Source: Actinacidiphila glaucinigra (GTDB taxonomy: Bacteria > Actinomycetota > Actinomycetes > Streptomycetales > Streptomycetaceae). Taken from it: a stretch of DNA of 64,000 bases. The notes below the pieces were generated by a model. That model had not been told where the DNA came from and did no database searches. It saw only the letters and a program-made list of their open reading frames with translations. Position numbers and translations under genes: made by a program. Of this stretch, positions 37,454-46,584 are shown one piece after another (position 1 is the stretch's first letter; each line of letters opens with the position of its first letter). The DNA is taken from positions 549,469-613,468 of the forward strand of contig NZ_FZOF01000002.1 in assembly GCF_900188405.1 (NCBI RefSeq), read 5' to 3'.

Positions 37454-38140
37454 CTACCGGCCCGCTGCCAGTCGCCGCATGAGCGCGAGGGAATGGTCGT
37501 CGAACTCCTCGACGACGCGCTGGGCCGCCTCCGTGTCCCGCTTCTCGATCGCGGTGACCAGGGCCACGTGGTCCGACCAGCACAGACCCGCCACGTCCGG
37601 CCGGCCGCGCAGATAGGGCACCGCGTACACCCAGGTCTGGGTGCGGATCCGGTCGAGGAACTCGCCGACGTGGGCGTTGCCGGCCAGCGCGGTCAGCTCG
37701 CGCCAGAAGCGGATGTCGTAGCCGATGAGGACGTCCAGCTCGCCGGCCCGGGAGGCGCGCGACGCCGCCTCGGCCCGGCGCCGAACGGAGGCCAGCTCCT
37801 TGGGGTCCACCTCGCGCATGCCGCGCGCGGCGATGCGGCGGAAGATCCCCTCGACGACGAGGGTGCGCGCCTCGACCATGGAGCGGAACTCGGCGTCGGT
37901 GAAGCGCCGCACCTGGAAGCCGCGGTGGTGCTCGACGTCGAGCAGCCCCTGCGCCGCCAGGTCGACCAGGGCCTCGCGGACCGGGGTGGCGGACACGCCG
38001 TACAGCTCCGCGATCTCCTTGACCGTGAAGTGCCGCCCGGCCGTCATCCGCCCGGTGAGCACCTCGTCGCGGAGCGCGTCGGCTATCTGCTGCCGCAGAC
38101 TGCTCCGTCGGACGGTTCCGCCCGCTGGGCCTTCCGGCAT
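37454..38140 (-). CDS. GntR-family regulator (FCD type)
   Basis: A 228-residue transcription factor. A winged helix lies at about 14-78 (LRQQIADALRDEVLTGRM, then VKEIAELYGVSATPVREAL). The FCD ligand-binding all-helical domain lies at about 85-215, with metal/ligand residues in DIRFWRELTALAGN and SDHVALVTAIEKRD. FadR/FCD regulators usually sense small organic acids. It is downstream of a class III aminotransferase on the same strand. An inverted repeat (38161-38189) lies just upstream, so it may control itself and that gene. Confidence 0.92.
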   Translation of the reverse strand: MPEGPAGGTVRRSSLRQQIADALRDEVLTGRMTAGRHFTVKEIAELYGVSATPVREALVDLAAQGLLDVEHHRGFQVRRFTDAEFRSMVEARTLVVEGIFRRIAARGMREVDPKELASVRRRAEAASRASRAGELDVLIGYDIRFWRELTALAGNAHVGEFLDRIRTQTWVYAVPYLRGRPDVAGLCWSDHVALVTAIEKRDTEAAQRVVEEFDDHSLALMRRLAAGR

Positions 38141-38160
38141 GCCGGTGCCTCCCTACAAGA

Positions 38161-38189
38161 TGTGGCGGTGCGCTTACGGCTCCGCCACA
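38161..38189. promoter_or_regulatory. Inverted repeat upstream of the GntR gene
   Basis: TGTGGCGG-N13-CCGCCACA lies 21 nt upstream of the regulator start and 80 nt past the aminotransferase stop. It could be an operator for the GntR protein or a weak terminator. No T-run is present. Confidence 0.45.
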
Positions 38190-38268
38190 CCTTATGCGAG
38201 GCCGGGCCGCGAGTGGTCCACACCTGTGGTGCGGCTCACCCACGGCCCGGGCACCCGCCGGGGCGCGC

Positions 38269-39627
38269 TCAGCGCGTGTGCTCGTCGGCGACGGCCAGCG
38301 CCGCGTCCAGGAGCGCCAGCCCTTCCTTGGCCTCGGCCTCGGTGATGTTGCAGGCGGGCACCACATGGGTGCGGTTCATGTTGACGAACGGCCACAGGCC
38401 GCTCTTCTTGCAGGCCGCCGCGAAGGCCGCCATGGGGGCGTTCGCCTCGCCTGCCGCGTTGTAGGGGACGAGCGGCTCGCGGGTCTCCCGGTCGCGCACC
38501 AGCTCCACCGCCCAGAAGGCGCCGAGGCCCCGCACCTCGCCGACCGAAGGGTGGCGTTCGGCGAGCTCCCGCACACCCGGGCCGATCACCTTCTCGCCGA
38601 GCGCGGCGGCGTGCTCGACGACGCCCTCGTCCTCCATCACCCGGATCGTGGCGACGGCGGCGGCGCAGGCCAGCGGGTGGCCGGAGTAGGTCAGACCGCC
38701 CGGGTAGGGGCGGGTGGCGAAGGTCGCGGCGATCTCCTCGCTGATCGCGACACCGCCGAGCGGCACATAGCCGGAGTTGACGCCCTTGGCGAAGGTGAGC
38801 AGGTCGGGGATGACGTCGAACCGCTCGGCGGCGAACCAGCTGCCGGTGCGGCCGAATCCGGCCATGACCTCGTCGAGGACGAAGACGATCCCGTACCGGT
38901 CGCAGATCTCGCGGACGCCGGCCAGGTACCCGGGCGGCGGCACCATGATGCCCGCGGTGCCGGGCACCGTCTCCAGGACGATCGCGGCGACGGTCTGCGG
39001 GCCCTCGAAGACGATGGTGTCCTCGAGGTGCTGCAGCGCGCGGTCGCGCTCCTGTTCCTCGGTCTCCGAGTGGAACGGCGAACGGTAGAGGAACGGCGCC
39101 CAGAAGTGGACGACGCCGGCCGAGCCGCTGTCGGAGGGCCAGCGGCGCGGGTCGCCGGTGAGGTTGATCGCGGCCGAGGTGGCGCCGTGGTACGAGCGGT
39201 ACGCGGAGAGCACCTTGGGGCGGCCGGTGTGCAGCCGGGCGAGCCGTACCGCGTTCTCGACGGCCTCGGCGCCGCCGTTGGTGAAGAAGATCTTGTCCAG
39301 GTCGCCGGGCGTGCGCTCGGCGATCAGCCGGGCGGCCTCGGAGCGCGCCTCGAGGGCGAAGGCGGGCGCGAAGGTGACGAGCTTCGCGGCCTGCTCCTGG
39401 ATGGCGGCGACGACCACGGGGTGCTGGTAACCGATGTTGGTGAACACCAGGCCGCTGGTGAAGTCCAGGTAGCGGTTGCCGTCGTAGTCCCAGAAGTACG
39501 CGCCCTCGGCCCCGGCGACCGGCAGCGGGTCGATCAGGCCTTGCGCGGACCAGGAGTGGAAGACGTGGGCGCGGTCGGCGGCCTTGACGGCGGCACCGGT
39601 CTCGGGGTCGGCGAAAGGAGGGGTCAT
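38269..39627 (-). CDS. Class III pyridoxal-phosphate aminotransferase
   Basis: A 452-residue PLP enzyme. Schiff-base lysine is Lys281 in LTFAKGVNSGY. Cofactor contacts are FFTNGGAEAVENA (about 114-126), YRSYHGAT (143-150) and LDEVMAGFGRTG (251-262). The N-terminus HSWSAQG is reminiscent of omega-amino acid and taurine pyruvate aminotransferases, so the donor may be an omega-amino acid. The family also includes GABA and beta-alanine aminotransferases, and the substrate cannot be decided. It is next to a GntR/FCD regulator, suggesting inducible catabolism of an amine. Confidence 0.9.
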   Translation of the reverse strand: MTPPFADPETGAAVKAADRAHVFHSWSAQGLIDPLPVAGAEGAYFWDYDGNRYLDFTSGLVFTNIGYQHPVVVAAIQEQAAKLVTFAPAFALEARSEAARLIAERTPGDLDKIFFTNGGAEAVENAVRLARLHTGRPKVLSAYRSYHGATSAAINLTGDPRRWPSDSGSAGVVHFWAPFLYRSPFHSETEEQERDRALQHLEDTIVFEGPQTVAAIVLETVPGTAGIMVPPPGYLAGVREICDRYGIVFVLDEVMAGFGRTGSWFAAERFDVIPDLLTFAKGVNSGYVPLGGVAISEEIAATFATRPYPGGLTYSGHPLACAAAVATIRVMEDEGVVEHAAALGEKVIGPGVRELAERHPSVGEVRGLGAFWAVELVRDRETREPLVPYNAAGEANAPMAAFAAACKKSGLWPFVNMNRTHVVPACNITEAEAKEGLALLDAALAVADEHTR

Positions 39628-39726
39628 GCGCCCAGGCTAGGCAACGGCCCGGGCGCACGACATTGGCACCCTGTATGACGGTGGCCACGCGCGCCGACAG
39701 GTTGTAGCGCGCGCCGCCGCCGTCGC

Positions 39727-41010
39727 TCAGAGGAAGGAGTTGATCTCGATGGTCTCGGTGCGGCCGGGGCCGACGCCGATGGCCGAGATCGGGGCGCCGG
39801 ACATCTCCTCCAGCGCCTTGACGTACGCCTGGGCGTTCTTCGGCAGGTCGGAGAAGGTCTTCGCCTTGCTGATGTCCTCGCTCCACCCGGGCAGGGTCTC
39901 GTAGACCGGCTTGGCGTGGTGGAAGTCCGTCTGGCTGAACGGCAGTTCCTCGACGCGCTTGCCGTCGATCTCGTAGGCGACGCAGACCGGGATCTGCTCC
40001 CAGCCGGTGAGCACGTCGAGCTTGGTGAGGAAGAAGTCGGTGAGGCCGTTGACCCGGGTCGCGTAGCGGGCGATCACCGCGTCGAACCAGCCGCAGCGGC
40101 GGTCGCGGCCGGTGGTGACGCCGCGCTCGCCGCCGATGCGGCGCAGCGCCTCGCCGTCCGCGTCGAACAGCTCGGTCGGGAACGGGCCGGCGCCGACGCG
40201 GGTGGTGTAGGCCTTGAGGATGCCGATCACCCGGTTGATCTTGGTGGGGCCGATGCCGGAGCCGGTGCAGGCGCCGCCGGCCGTCGGGTTCGACGAGGTC
40301 ACGAAGGGGTACGTGCCGTGGTCGACGTCCAGCAGGGTGCCCTGGCCGCCCTCGAGGAGGACGACCTTGCCCTCGTCGAGCGCGGTGTTGAGGAGCAGCG
40401 TCGTGTCGGCGACGTAGTCCTTGATCTGCTCCGCGTAGCCCAGGTACTCCTCGACCACCTGGTCGATGCTGATGGCACGGCGGTTGAAGATCTTGATCAG
40501 GACCTGGTTCTTGTCGTGGAGGGCCGCCTCGACCTTCTGACGGAGGATCGACTCGTCGAAGAGGTCCTGGACCCGGATGCCCACGCGGTTGATCTTGTCG
40601 GCGTAGGCGGGGCCGATGCCGCGGCCGGTGGTGCCGATCTTGCGCTTGCCGAGGAAGCGTTCCGTCACCTTGTCGAGCGTCTGGTGGTACGGCGTGATCA
40701 GGTGCGCGTTACCGCTGATGACGAGCTTGGACGTGTCGACGCCGCGCTCGTTCAGCCCGCTCAGCTCGGAGAGCAGGACCGCCGGGTCGACGACGACCCC
40801 GTTGCCGATGACCGGGGTGCACCCCGGCGACAGGATCCCGGAAGGCAGGAGGTGGAGCGCGTACTTCTGGTCGCCGACGACGACCGTGTGGCCGGCGTTG
40901 TTGCCGCCCTGGTAGCGCACCACGTAGTCCACGGAGCCACCGAGCAGGTCGGTGGCCTTTCCCTTGCCCTCATCACCCCACTGAGCACCGAGCAGCACAA
41001 GTGCGGGCAC
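39727..41010 (-). CDS. purA: Adenylosuccinate synthetase
   Basis: A 427-residue GTP-dependent enzyme converting IMP and aspartate to adenylosuccinate, the first step to AMP. From the GTG at 41010 the chain starts [17 protein letters not shown], the P-loop. Further motifs: GNNAGHT (about 39-45), GIGPAYADK, and the late [10 protein letters not shown]. Length fits. The longer frame in the same register adds non-conserved residues. A GGAAGG site lies about 11 nt upstream. A stem-loop in the leader (41099-41128) may influence expression. The divergent neighbour is a degenerate lipid-kinase-like gene. Confidence 0.97.
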   Translation of the reverse strand: MPALVLLGAQWGDEGKGKATDLLGGSVDYVVRYQGGNNAGHTVVVGDQKYALHLLPSGILSPGCTPVIGNGVVVDPAVLLSELSGLNERGVDTSKLVISGNAHLITPYHQTLDKVTERFLGKRKIGTTGRGIGPAYADKINRVGIRVQDLFDESILRQKVEAALHDKNQVLIKIFNRRAISIDQVVEEYLGYAEQIKDYVADTTLLLNTALDEGKVVLLEGGQGTLLDVDHGTYPFVTSSNPTAGGACTGSGIGPTKINRVIGILKAYTTRVGAGPFPTELFDADGEALRRIGGERGVTTGRDRRCGWFDAVIARYATRVNGLTDFFLTKLDVLTGWEQIPVCVAYEIDGKRVEELPFSQTDFHHAKPVYETLPGWSEDISKAKTFSDLPKNAQAYVKALEEMSGAPISAIGVGPGRTETIEINSFL

Positions 41011-41098
41011 AGGCGTACACCCCTTCCGGGCGGGGCATGTCCAACGTGGCTCCCCATGGCGGGGAGAGCCGTCGGACCGGTGCCCCGGAAATAGACGA

Positions 41099-41128
41099 AG
41101 CCCCTGGCGCAAGGCAGCGCAAGGGGCT
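41099..41128. promoter_or_regulatory. Stem-loop between purA and its divergent neighbour
   Basis: AGCCCCTGGCGC / GCGCAAGGGGCT pairs over 12 positions with one mismatch and a 6-nt loop. It lies about 90 nt upstream of the purA GTG and 35 nt upstream of the gene at 41163, so it is probably within one or both leader transcripts. No long T-run follows on either strand. Confidence 0.45.
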
Positions 41129-41162
41129 CTTGCACCGAGATGTTACCTGAGGAAGGACCAAG

Positions 41163-41987
41163 GTGTCGGCTCAGCGACCGTCCGGGCAGCCCCTGCTCGT
41201 GGTCATCGACCCTGCCGCCCGCGTCATGGACGGCGAATCCGTACGCATCGCGAAGGACGTGCTGTGCGGGGGAGCGCCCTCCGTGAAGATCGCTCTTCCG
41301 GAGTCCGAGGAGGAGGCCGTCCGGGTGCTGGAGCACCGGGGCCGGCGGCGCCCGGTGGTCGTGGGCGACGACGCGGCGCTGCTGCGCACGGTACGGACGC
41401 TGCACTCGGCCCGGGGTTTGGGCGAGGCCGTCGTCGGCCTGGTGCCGGTCGGACGGCGCACCGGGCTGGCGCGGGCGCTGGGCGTGCCGGGCGGGGCGGT
41501 GAGCGCGGCGCGCGCGGTGCTGGACGGGGCGGAGCGCGAGCTCGACCTGCTGCTCGACGACAGCGGCGGCATCGTGCTGGGCGCGCTGCGCATCGGCTCG
41601 GCGACGCCCGCCTGGTGGACGCCGGTGGAGCGGCGGGCCCGCTCACTGGCCCGCACGCTGAGCCTGAACGGCCACTCCCCGCACCTGGGGCTGGGGATGC
41701 GCGGCGGCCACCGGCTGCGGATCGAGGCGGACGGGGTGGTGCTGGCCGACCTGGACGACTGCGTCGAGGAGGTGTCGGTCTCCACGGCGGTGCCCGGCGT
41801 CGCCGAGGTGCTGGTGCGCAGGGAGGGTGTGGCGCCCGCGGGGCCGGTGCACGCCCGGAGCGTCACCGTCTCCGGCCGGGACTTCCGCTACACGGCGGAC
41901 ACCGCGCCGGCCGGCCCGGTCCGGCGCCGCACCTGGACCGTGGTGCCCTCGGCCTGGCGGCTGACCGTCCCGCGGTCGGCCTACTAG
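41163..41987 (+). CDS. Diacylglycerol-kinase-like protein without catalytic motifs
   Basis: A 274-residue protein with the layout of the DAGK/sphingosine-kinase family: nucleotide-binding half (1-115), then a beta-sandwich half (about 120-265). Usual motifs are altered. GGDGT is replaced by VVGDDAAL (about 66-73), and PxGTGND by PVGRRTGLA (about 95-103). Kinase activity is unlikely. The C-terminal sandwich is intact (GLGMRGGHRLRIEADGVVLADLDD). It could bind lipid or a regulator. The GTG/ATG-type start at 41163 follows GAGGAAGG. It diverges from purA. Confidence 0.72.
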   Translation: MSAQRPSGQPLLVVIDPAARVMDGESVRIAKDVLCGGAPSVKIALPESEEEAVRVLEHRGRRRPVVVGDDAALLRTVRTLHSARGLGEAVVGLVPVGRRTGLARALGVPGGAVSAARAVLDGAERELDLLLDDSGGIVLGALRIGSATPAWWTPVERRARSLARTLSLNGHSPHLGLGMRGGHRLRIEADGVVLADLDDCVEEVSVSTAVPGVAEVLVRREGVAPAGPVHARSVTVSGRDFRYTADTAPAGPVRRRTWTVVPSAWRLTVPRSAY

Positions 41988-42003
41988 GCCGACCGGAGGG
42001 TCG

Positions 42004-42495
42004 TCACAGGACGCCCTGTTCGCGCAGTTCCGACTTGCGCTCGCGCCAGCGGGCCATCATGTCCACGAGTTCGTCCTGCAGGAAGTCGAAGAAGGCCGCC
42101 GTCTCCGCGAGCCGCCGGCCGGCGGGGGTGTCGGGGCCGAGGGCGTCGATGCCGGAGCGCAGGGTGCCCTCCCAGCGGGCGAGTACCTGGTCGCGGCGGG
42201 TGAAGGTCTCGTACCACTGGTCGCTGTGCACCCGGTAGCGCTCGCGCCGTGAGCCCGGCTCGCGTTCGCGGGTGAGCATGCCGACCTGCGCCAGGTAGCG
42301 GACCGCGCCGGAGACGGCGGCCGGGCTGGCCTGGAGCCGTTCGGACAGCTCGGCGGCGCTCAGCACGCCGGTGTCCGAGGCGAGGAGCGCCGCGAACACG
42401 CGCGCCGCCATGCGCTGCATGCCCGCCTCGACCAGCTCCGCCGCGAAGCGCTCGACGAACGTCATCGGCTCCAAGGAATCCTCCGCCACCGTCAT
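42004..42495 (-). CDS. MarR/GbsR-family transcriptional regulator
   Basis: A 163-residue winged-helix protein. The HTH is at about 48-73 (LSAAELSERLQASPAAVSGAVRYL), followed by a wing (REREPGSRRERYRV). The C-terminal helices (about 115-160) provide dimer contacts. The pattern fits the GbsR/MarR type that controls adjacent efflux or osmolyte genes. It diverges from an ABC exporter across a 71-nt A/T-rich spacer with two palindromes, so it very likely represses both sides. The inducer is unknown. Confidence 0.9.
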   Translation of the reverse strand: MTVAEDSLEPMTFVERFAAELVEAGMQRMAARVFAALLASDTGVLSAAELSERLQASPAAVSGAVRYLAQVGMLTREREPGSRRERYRVHSDQWYETFTRRDQVLARWEGTLRSGIDALGPDTPAGRRLAETAAFFDFLQDELVDMMARWRERKSELREQGVL

Positions 42496-42508
42496 CGCCT
42501 CCCGTCCC

Positions 42509-42524
42509 GAAGTTTATACACTTC
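42509..42524. promoter_or_regulatory. Imperfect 16-bp palindrome in the regulator/exporter spacer
   Basis: GAAGTTTATACACTTC is palindromic except for one base pair. It lies 14 nt upstream of the regulator start and probably overlaps its promoter. Confidence 0.6.
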
Positions 42525-42530
42525 CTTAAC

Positions 42531-42546
42531 TTCACAAATTTGTGAA
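42531..42546. promoter_or_regulatory. Perfect 16-bp palindrome in the regulator/exporter spacer
   Basis: TTCACAAATTTGTGAA is a perfect dyad 20 nt upstream of the exporter ATG. It is a likely operator of the divergent MarR/GbsR regulator. Confidence 0.7.
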
Positions 42547-42566
42547 TCTACTGTACGTTCGGAATC

Positions 42567-43535
42567 ATGACGAAGGCAATCAGTGTGGCCGGACTGCACA
42601 AGTCCTTCGGCCGCACGCACGCGCTGGACGGCCTCGACCTGGCCGTCGAAGAGGGAGAGGTGCACGGCTTCCTGGGGCCCAACGGCGCCGGCAAGTCCAC
42701 CACCATCCGCATCCTGCTCGGGCTGCTGCGGGCGGACCGGGGGGCCGCCGTGCTGCTCGGCGGCGACCCGTGGCGCGACGCCGTCACGCTGCACCGGCGC
42801 CTGGCCTACGTCCCGGGTGACGTCACCCTGTGGCGCAACCTCAGCGGGGGCGAGGCCATCGACCTCCTGGGGCGGCTGCGCGGCGGGCTGGACGAGGCGC
42901 GCAGGCGGCAGTTGCTGGAGCGCTTCGAGCTGGACCCGACGAAGAAGGGGCGGGCGTACTCCAAGGGCAACCGTCAGAAGGTGGCGCTCGTCGCCGCGTT
43001 CGCCTCCGACGTGGACCTGCTGATACTCGACGAGCCCACCTCCGGCCTCGACCCGCTGATGGAGGAGGTCTTCCGCGAGTGCGTCCGGGAGGAACGCGAC
43101 CGCGGCCGGACGGTGCTGCTCTCCAGTCACATCCTCGGAGAGGTCGAGGCGCTGTGCGACCGGGTCAGCATCATCCGGGGCGGCCGCACGGTGGAGACGG
43201 GGAGCCTCGGCGAGCTGCGGCACCTCACCCGCACCTCGGTCACCGCGGAGCTGGCGGGCCGGGCGGACGGCCTCGGCGGGCTGCCGGGCGTGCACGACCT
43301 CGAGGTGCGCGGCGACCACGTGCGACTGCAGGTCGACACCGACAAGCTCGACGCCGTGTTGCGGCGGCTGGGCGAGACGGGAGTGCGCAGTCTCACCAGC
43401 ACTCCGCCGACGCTGGAGGAGCTGTTCCTGCGGCACTACGAGAACGGCCCCGACGGCCCCGACGGCCCCGCCGACCCTGCGGCCCCGGCCGTCGCCACCG
43501 GCGCCCTCGCGGCGGACGCGGAGGCCCGGCGATGA
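42567..43535 (+). CDS. ABC transporter ATP-binding protein
   Basis: A 322-residue ATPase of the drug-export type. Walker A is GPNGAGKST (about 38-46), Walker [14 protein letters not shown] (about 150-162), H-loop SSHILGEVE (about 190). The signature region reads [11 protein letters not shown] instead of LSGGQ, a form common in antibiotic exporters of this group. The stop overlaps the permease ATG. With the permease it forms a heterodimeric-half exporter (two domains of each) in the membrane. Probable function is export of a peptide or polyketide-like compound. Confidence 0.95.
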   Translation: MTKAISVAGLHKSFGRTHALDGLDLAVEEGEVHGFLGPNGAGKSTTIRILLGLLRADRGAAVLLGGDPWRDAVTLHRRLAYVPGDVTLWRNLSGGEAIDLLGRLRGGLDEARRRQLLERFELDPTKKGRAYSKGNRQKVALVAAFASDVDLLILDEPTSGLDPLMEEVFRECVREERDRGRTVLLSSHILGEVEALCDRVSIIRGGRTVETGSLGELRHLTRTSVTAELAGRADGLGGLPGVHDLEVRGDHVRLQVDTDKLDAVLRRLGETGVRSLTSTPPTLEELFLRHYENGPDGPDGPADPAAPAVATGALAADAEARR

Positions 43536-45115
43536 ACGCCCTCACCGGGACGGGCACGCTCACCCGGCTCGCCCTGCGCAGGGACCGCGTCATGATCCCC
43601 GCGTGGGTCGTGCCGATCGCGCTGCTGGTCGCGTCCACCGCCTCCGCTTTCGGCGGCCTCTACGACACCCCGGAGGAACGCGCCGGGGTCGCGGCGAGCA
43701 CCGCGGGCAACGGCTCGCTGCGCGCCCTGTACGGGCCGGTGTTCGACACGGGCATCGGCGGCCTGACGGCCTGGCGCATGATGGCCTTCGGCTCGGCGCT
43801 GGCGGGCCTGATGGCGATACTGCTGGTCGTCCGGCACACCCGGGAGGAAGAGGAGGCCGGCCGGCTGGAGCTGGTCGGCGCGGGCGCCGTCGGACGCCGG
43901 GCGCCGCTGGCCGCCGCCCTGGTCACCGGCTTCGGCGCGTCCCTGCTCCTGGGGCTGCTGGTCACCCTGGCCCTGCTCGGGCAGGGCACGCGGGGCGCGG
44001 TCGCCTTCGGGATCGCCTTCGCCGGCGCGGGCTGCTCCTTCGCGGCGGTCGCGGCCGTCGCCGCGCAGTTGACGGAGAGCGCCCGTGCGGCGCGGGGCAT
44101 CTCGGGCGCGGTCCTCGGCCTCGCCTTTCTGACACGCGCCGTCGGCGACGCCGGGAGCGGCACCCTGACCTGGCTCTCGCCGCTGGGCTGGGCGGAGAAC
44201 ATCCGCCCCTTCGCGGACGAACGCTGGTGGGTGGCGGCCCTGTTCGCGGTCTGGGCCGCCGGTCTCGTCACCGTCGCCCACGCCCTGGTGGCCCGGCGCG
44301 ACATCGACGCCTCCCTGCTGCCGCCCCGCCCCGGTCCGGCCGCCGCCGGTCGCCGTCTGCGCACCGCTCAGGGGCTGGCCTGGCGGCTGCAGCGCGGCTC
44401 CCTGTGGGGGTGGACGGCTGGCTTCGCCGTGGGCGGTGCCGCGCTGGGCGGGCTCGCCGACGGAGCCGCCGACCTCGTCCGGGACAACGAGCGGCTCGCC
44501 GACGTCATGCGCGACATGGGCGGCGCCTCCGGGCTGGTCGACTCCTATCTCGCCTCCATGACCGGGGTGATGGGGATGATCGCCGCGATCTACGCAGTCC
44601 AGGCCGTGCTCCGGCTCCAGGGCGAGGAGAACTCCGGCCGCGCGGAGCCCGTCCTCGCCACGGGGGTGGGCCGGGTGCGCTGGGCCGCGGGCCATGCGCT
44701 GCTGGCCTTCGCCGGTTCCGTCCTCCTCATGGCCGTCTCCGGCTTCACCATGGGGCTCGGCTACGGGGCGACGACCGGCGACACCGCGGGTCAGATAGGC
44801 CGGCTGACCGGGGCGGGCCTAGTGCAGCTGCCCGCGGTCTGGTTCGTGGCCGCGGTGGCGCTGCTGCTGTACGGCGCGGCGCCGAAGGCCGCGCGGGCGA
44901 GCTGGGGGGTGGCGTCGCTGACGCTCGCCACCGGGCTCTACGGGCCCGCGCTCAGGCTCTCGCCCTGGGTGATGGACCTGTCCGTCTTCACGCACCTGCC
45001 GAAGGTGCCCTCGGCGGACGTCACCGTGGCCCCACTGGCGGTGCTCACCGTGCTGGCCCTCGCGCTCGCCGCCCTGGGCCTCGCGGCGCTGCGCCGGCGC
45101 GACATCACGGCGTGA
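43532..45115 (+). CDS. ABC-2-type exporter permease (TetAB/polyketide exporter type)
   Basis: A 527-residue integral membrane protein from the ATG at 43532 (overlapping the ATPase stop by 4 nt). About 11-12 hydrophobic spans are arranged as two similar halves (each beginning RxxxWGWTAG or [10 protein letters not shown]), which matches fused ABC-2 permeases of Streptomyces antibiotic resistance operons. Both halves contain a region such as [20 protein letters not shown], typical for the family. The gene is followed by the MITE-like element. Confidence 0.93.
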   Translation: MNALTGTGTLTRLALRRDRVMIPAWVVPIALLVASTASAFGGLYDTPEERAGVAASTAGNGSLRALYGPVFDTGIGGLTAWRMMAFGSALAGLMAILLVVRHTREEEEAGRLELVGAGAVGRRAPLAAALVTGFGASLLLGLLVTLALLGQGTRGAVAFGIAFAGAGCSFAAVAAVAAQLTESARAARGISGAVLGLAFLTRAVGDAGSGTLTWLSPLGWAENIRPFADERWWVAALFAVWAAGLVTVAHALVARRDIDASLLPPRPGPAAAGRRLRTAQGLAWRLQRGSLWGWTAGFAVGGAALGGLADGAADLVRDNERLADVMRDMGGASGLVDSYLASMTGVMGMIAAIYAVQAVLRLQGEENSGRAEPVLATGVGRVRWAAGHALLAFAGSVLLMAVSGFTMGLGYGATTGDTAGQIGRLTGAGLVQLPAVWFVAAVALLLYGAAPKAARASWGVASLTLATGLYGPALRLSPWVMDLSVFTHLPKVPSADVTVAPLAVLTVLALALAALGLAALRRRDITA

Positions 45116-45133
45116 GCCGCGGGACCGGCGGCC

Positions 45134-45346
45134 CTAGGCCGTGTCGTCAAATGCCCTCCCCCAACCTTCGGCCGGGGGTGCCCCCACTAGGCGACGCTCC
45201 CCCAGCTCCGCTGGGAGGTGCCCCCACGCTGCGTTGTCGAATCGTCCGAGTAGCCCACTACGAGCGACTCTCCGCCTTGCGATGCACCGCACCTGGGGGC
45301 ACCGCCCAGCGTCAGCTGGGGGAGCTCATGTGACGACACGGCCTAG
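45134..45346. mobile_element. MITE-like element with perfect terminal inverted repeats
   Basis: 213 bp bounded by CTAGGCCGTGTCGTCA (45134-45149) and its exact reverse complement (45331-45346). The repeat continues imperfectly inward for about 14 bp (AATGCCCTCCCCCA against TGGGGGAGCTCATG). If CTAG is a target duplication, the core repeat starts GCCGTGTCGTCA. Inside are GC-rich short repeats (GTGCCCCCAC at 45178 and 45218) and no gene. It lies between a transporter stop and a P450 stop. Confidence 0.8.
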
Positions 45347-46560
45347 CAGGTGACGCGCAGCTCGCGCAGACCCCGGATGACGTAGCCCTCGTTCCAGGCG
45401 GGCTCCGCCACGAGCTCCAGCCGCGGGGCGCGGCGCAGCAGCGCGGTGAAGGACGCGGCCAGCTCGATACGGGCCAGCGGCGCTCCGAGGCAGTAGTGGA
45501 TGCCGGCGCCGAAGGTGATGTGCGGGTTGTCGGCACGGGAGAGGTCAAGCCGGTCGGGGTCGGCGAAACGCTCCGGGTCGCGGTTGGCGGAGCCGAAGAG
45601 CAGCGCCACCTCGCTGCCGCGCGGGATCACCGTGCCGCCCACCTCGATGTCGTCCAGCACCCAGCGCTCGAACATCTGCAGCGGGGTGTCGAAGCGCATC
45701 AGCTCCTCGATCGCCGAGGGCAGCAGCTCCTCCGGTGCCGCCCGCAGCTCCGCCAACTGCGCGGGGTGCCGGAACAGCGTCCACCAGCTGTTGGCGGTGG
45801 TGTTGACGGTCGCCTCGTGGCCCGCGTTCAGCAGCAGCACGCAGGTGGAGACCATCTCCTGCTCGCTGAGCCGGTCGCCCTCGTCGTGCGCCGCGATCAG
45901 CGCGCTGATCAGGTCCTCGCCGGGCGCCTTGCGGCGTTCGGCGATCAGTTCGCGCAGGTAGGCGGAGAACTCCTCGCTGGCGCGGACCGCCTTGCGCGCG
46001 GCCTCCTCGGAGGGATTGAGCTCGAACATCCCGACGATGTCGGCCGACCAGGGCCGCAGCAGGTGCCGGTCAGCGGCCGGTATCCCCAGCATCTCGGCGA
46101 TGACGGCCACCGGCAGCGGCTCCGCGACCATGGCGACGAGGTCGCCGCCGCCCTCCGCGACCAGCCGCTCCACCAGTTCCCCGGCGAGCCGCTGCACGGT
46201 CGGCGTGAGCCGCTCGACCGTGCGCGGGGTGAAGGCCTTGGAGACCAGCCGCCGGATACGGGTGTGGTCGGGGGCCTCGAGGTCGAGCAGACCGTTGCCG
46301 TTGAGCGTGGTGAAGGGCTCGTGCTCCGGCGGCGGCGCGGTACGGCCGAACTCCTCGTGGGTGAAGCGGTGCAGATACGTCCGCCCGAGCCGCCGGTCCC
46401 GCAGCAGCGCGCTGACGTCCGCGAAGTGCGGGATGAGCCACTGCCCGCTCGGCTCGAACCAGTGCGCGCGCCCCTCGGCACGCAGCCGGGCGTACGCCGG
46501 GTAGGGGTCGGCGACGAACTGCGGCGACCAGGGATCGAAGGCGGTGGCGGTGCTGCTCAT
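45343..46560 (-). CDS. Cytochrome P450
   Basis: A 405-residue soluble class I P450. Heme motif FGAGIHYCLG (about 346-355, Cys353). I-helix oxygen groove NAGHEATVN (about 241-249). ExxR in EELMR (about 283-287). The N-terminal Pro-rich region has no membrane anchor. It needs ferredoxin and reductase, not encoded here. The start (ATG 46560) is 24 nt from the stop of the response-regulator gene, so it is probably the last gene of that operon. Its TAG stop is inside the CTAG at the edge of the MITE-like element. The substrate is unknown. Confidence 0.93.
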   Translation of the reverse strand: MSSTATAFDPWSPQFVADPYPAYARLRAEGRAHWFEPSGQWLIPHFADVSALLRDRRLGRTYLHRFTHEEFGRTAPPPEHEPFTTLNGNGLLDLEAPDHTRIRRLVSKAFTPRTVERLTPTVQRLAGELVERLVAEGGGDLVAMVAEPLPVAVIAEMLGIPAADRHLLRPWSADIVGMFELNPSEEAARKAVRASEEFSAYLRELIAERRKAPGEDLISALIAAHDEGDRLSEQEMVSTCVLLLNAGHEATVNTTANSWWTLFRHPAQLAELRAAPEELLPSAIEELMRFDTPLQMFERWVLDDIEVGGTVIPRGSEVALLFGSANRDPERFADPDRLDLSRADNPHITFGAGIHYCLGAPLARIELAASFTALLRRAPRLELVAEPAWNEGYVIRGLRELRVTC

Positions 46561-46584
46561 GTGCGGAGACTACCCTCCGCCCGC

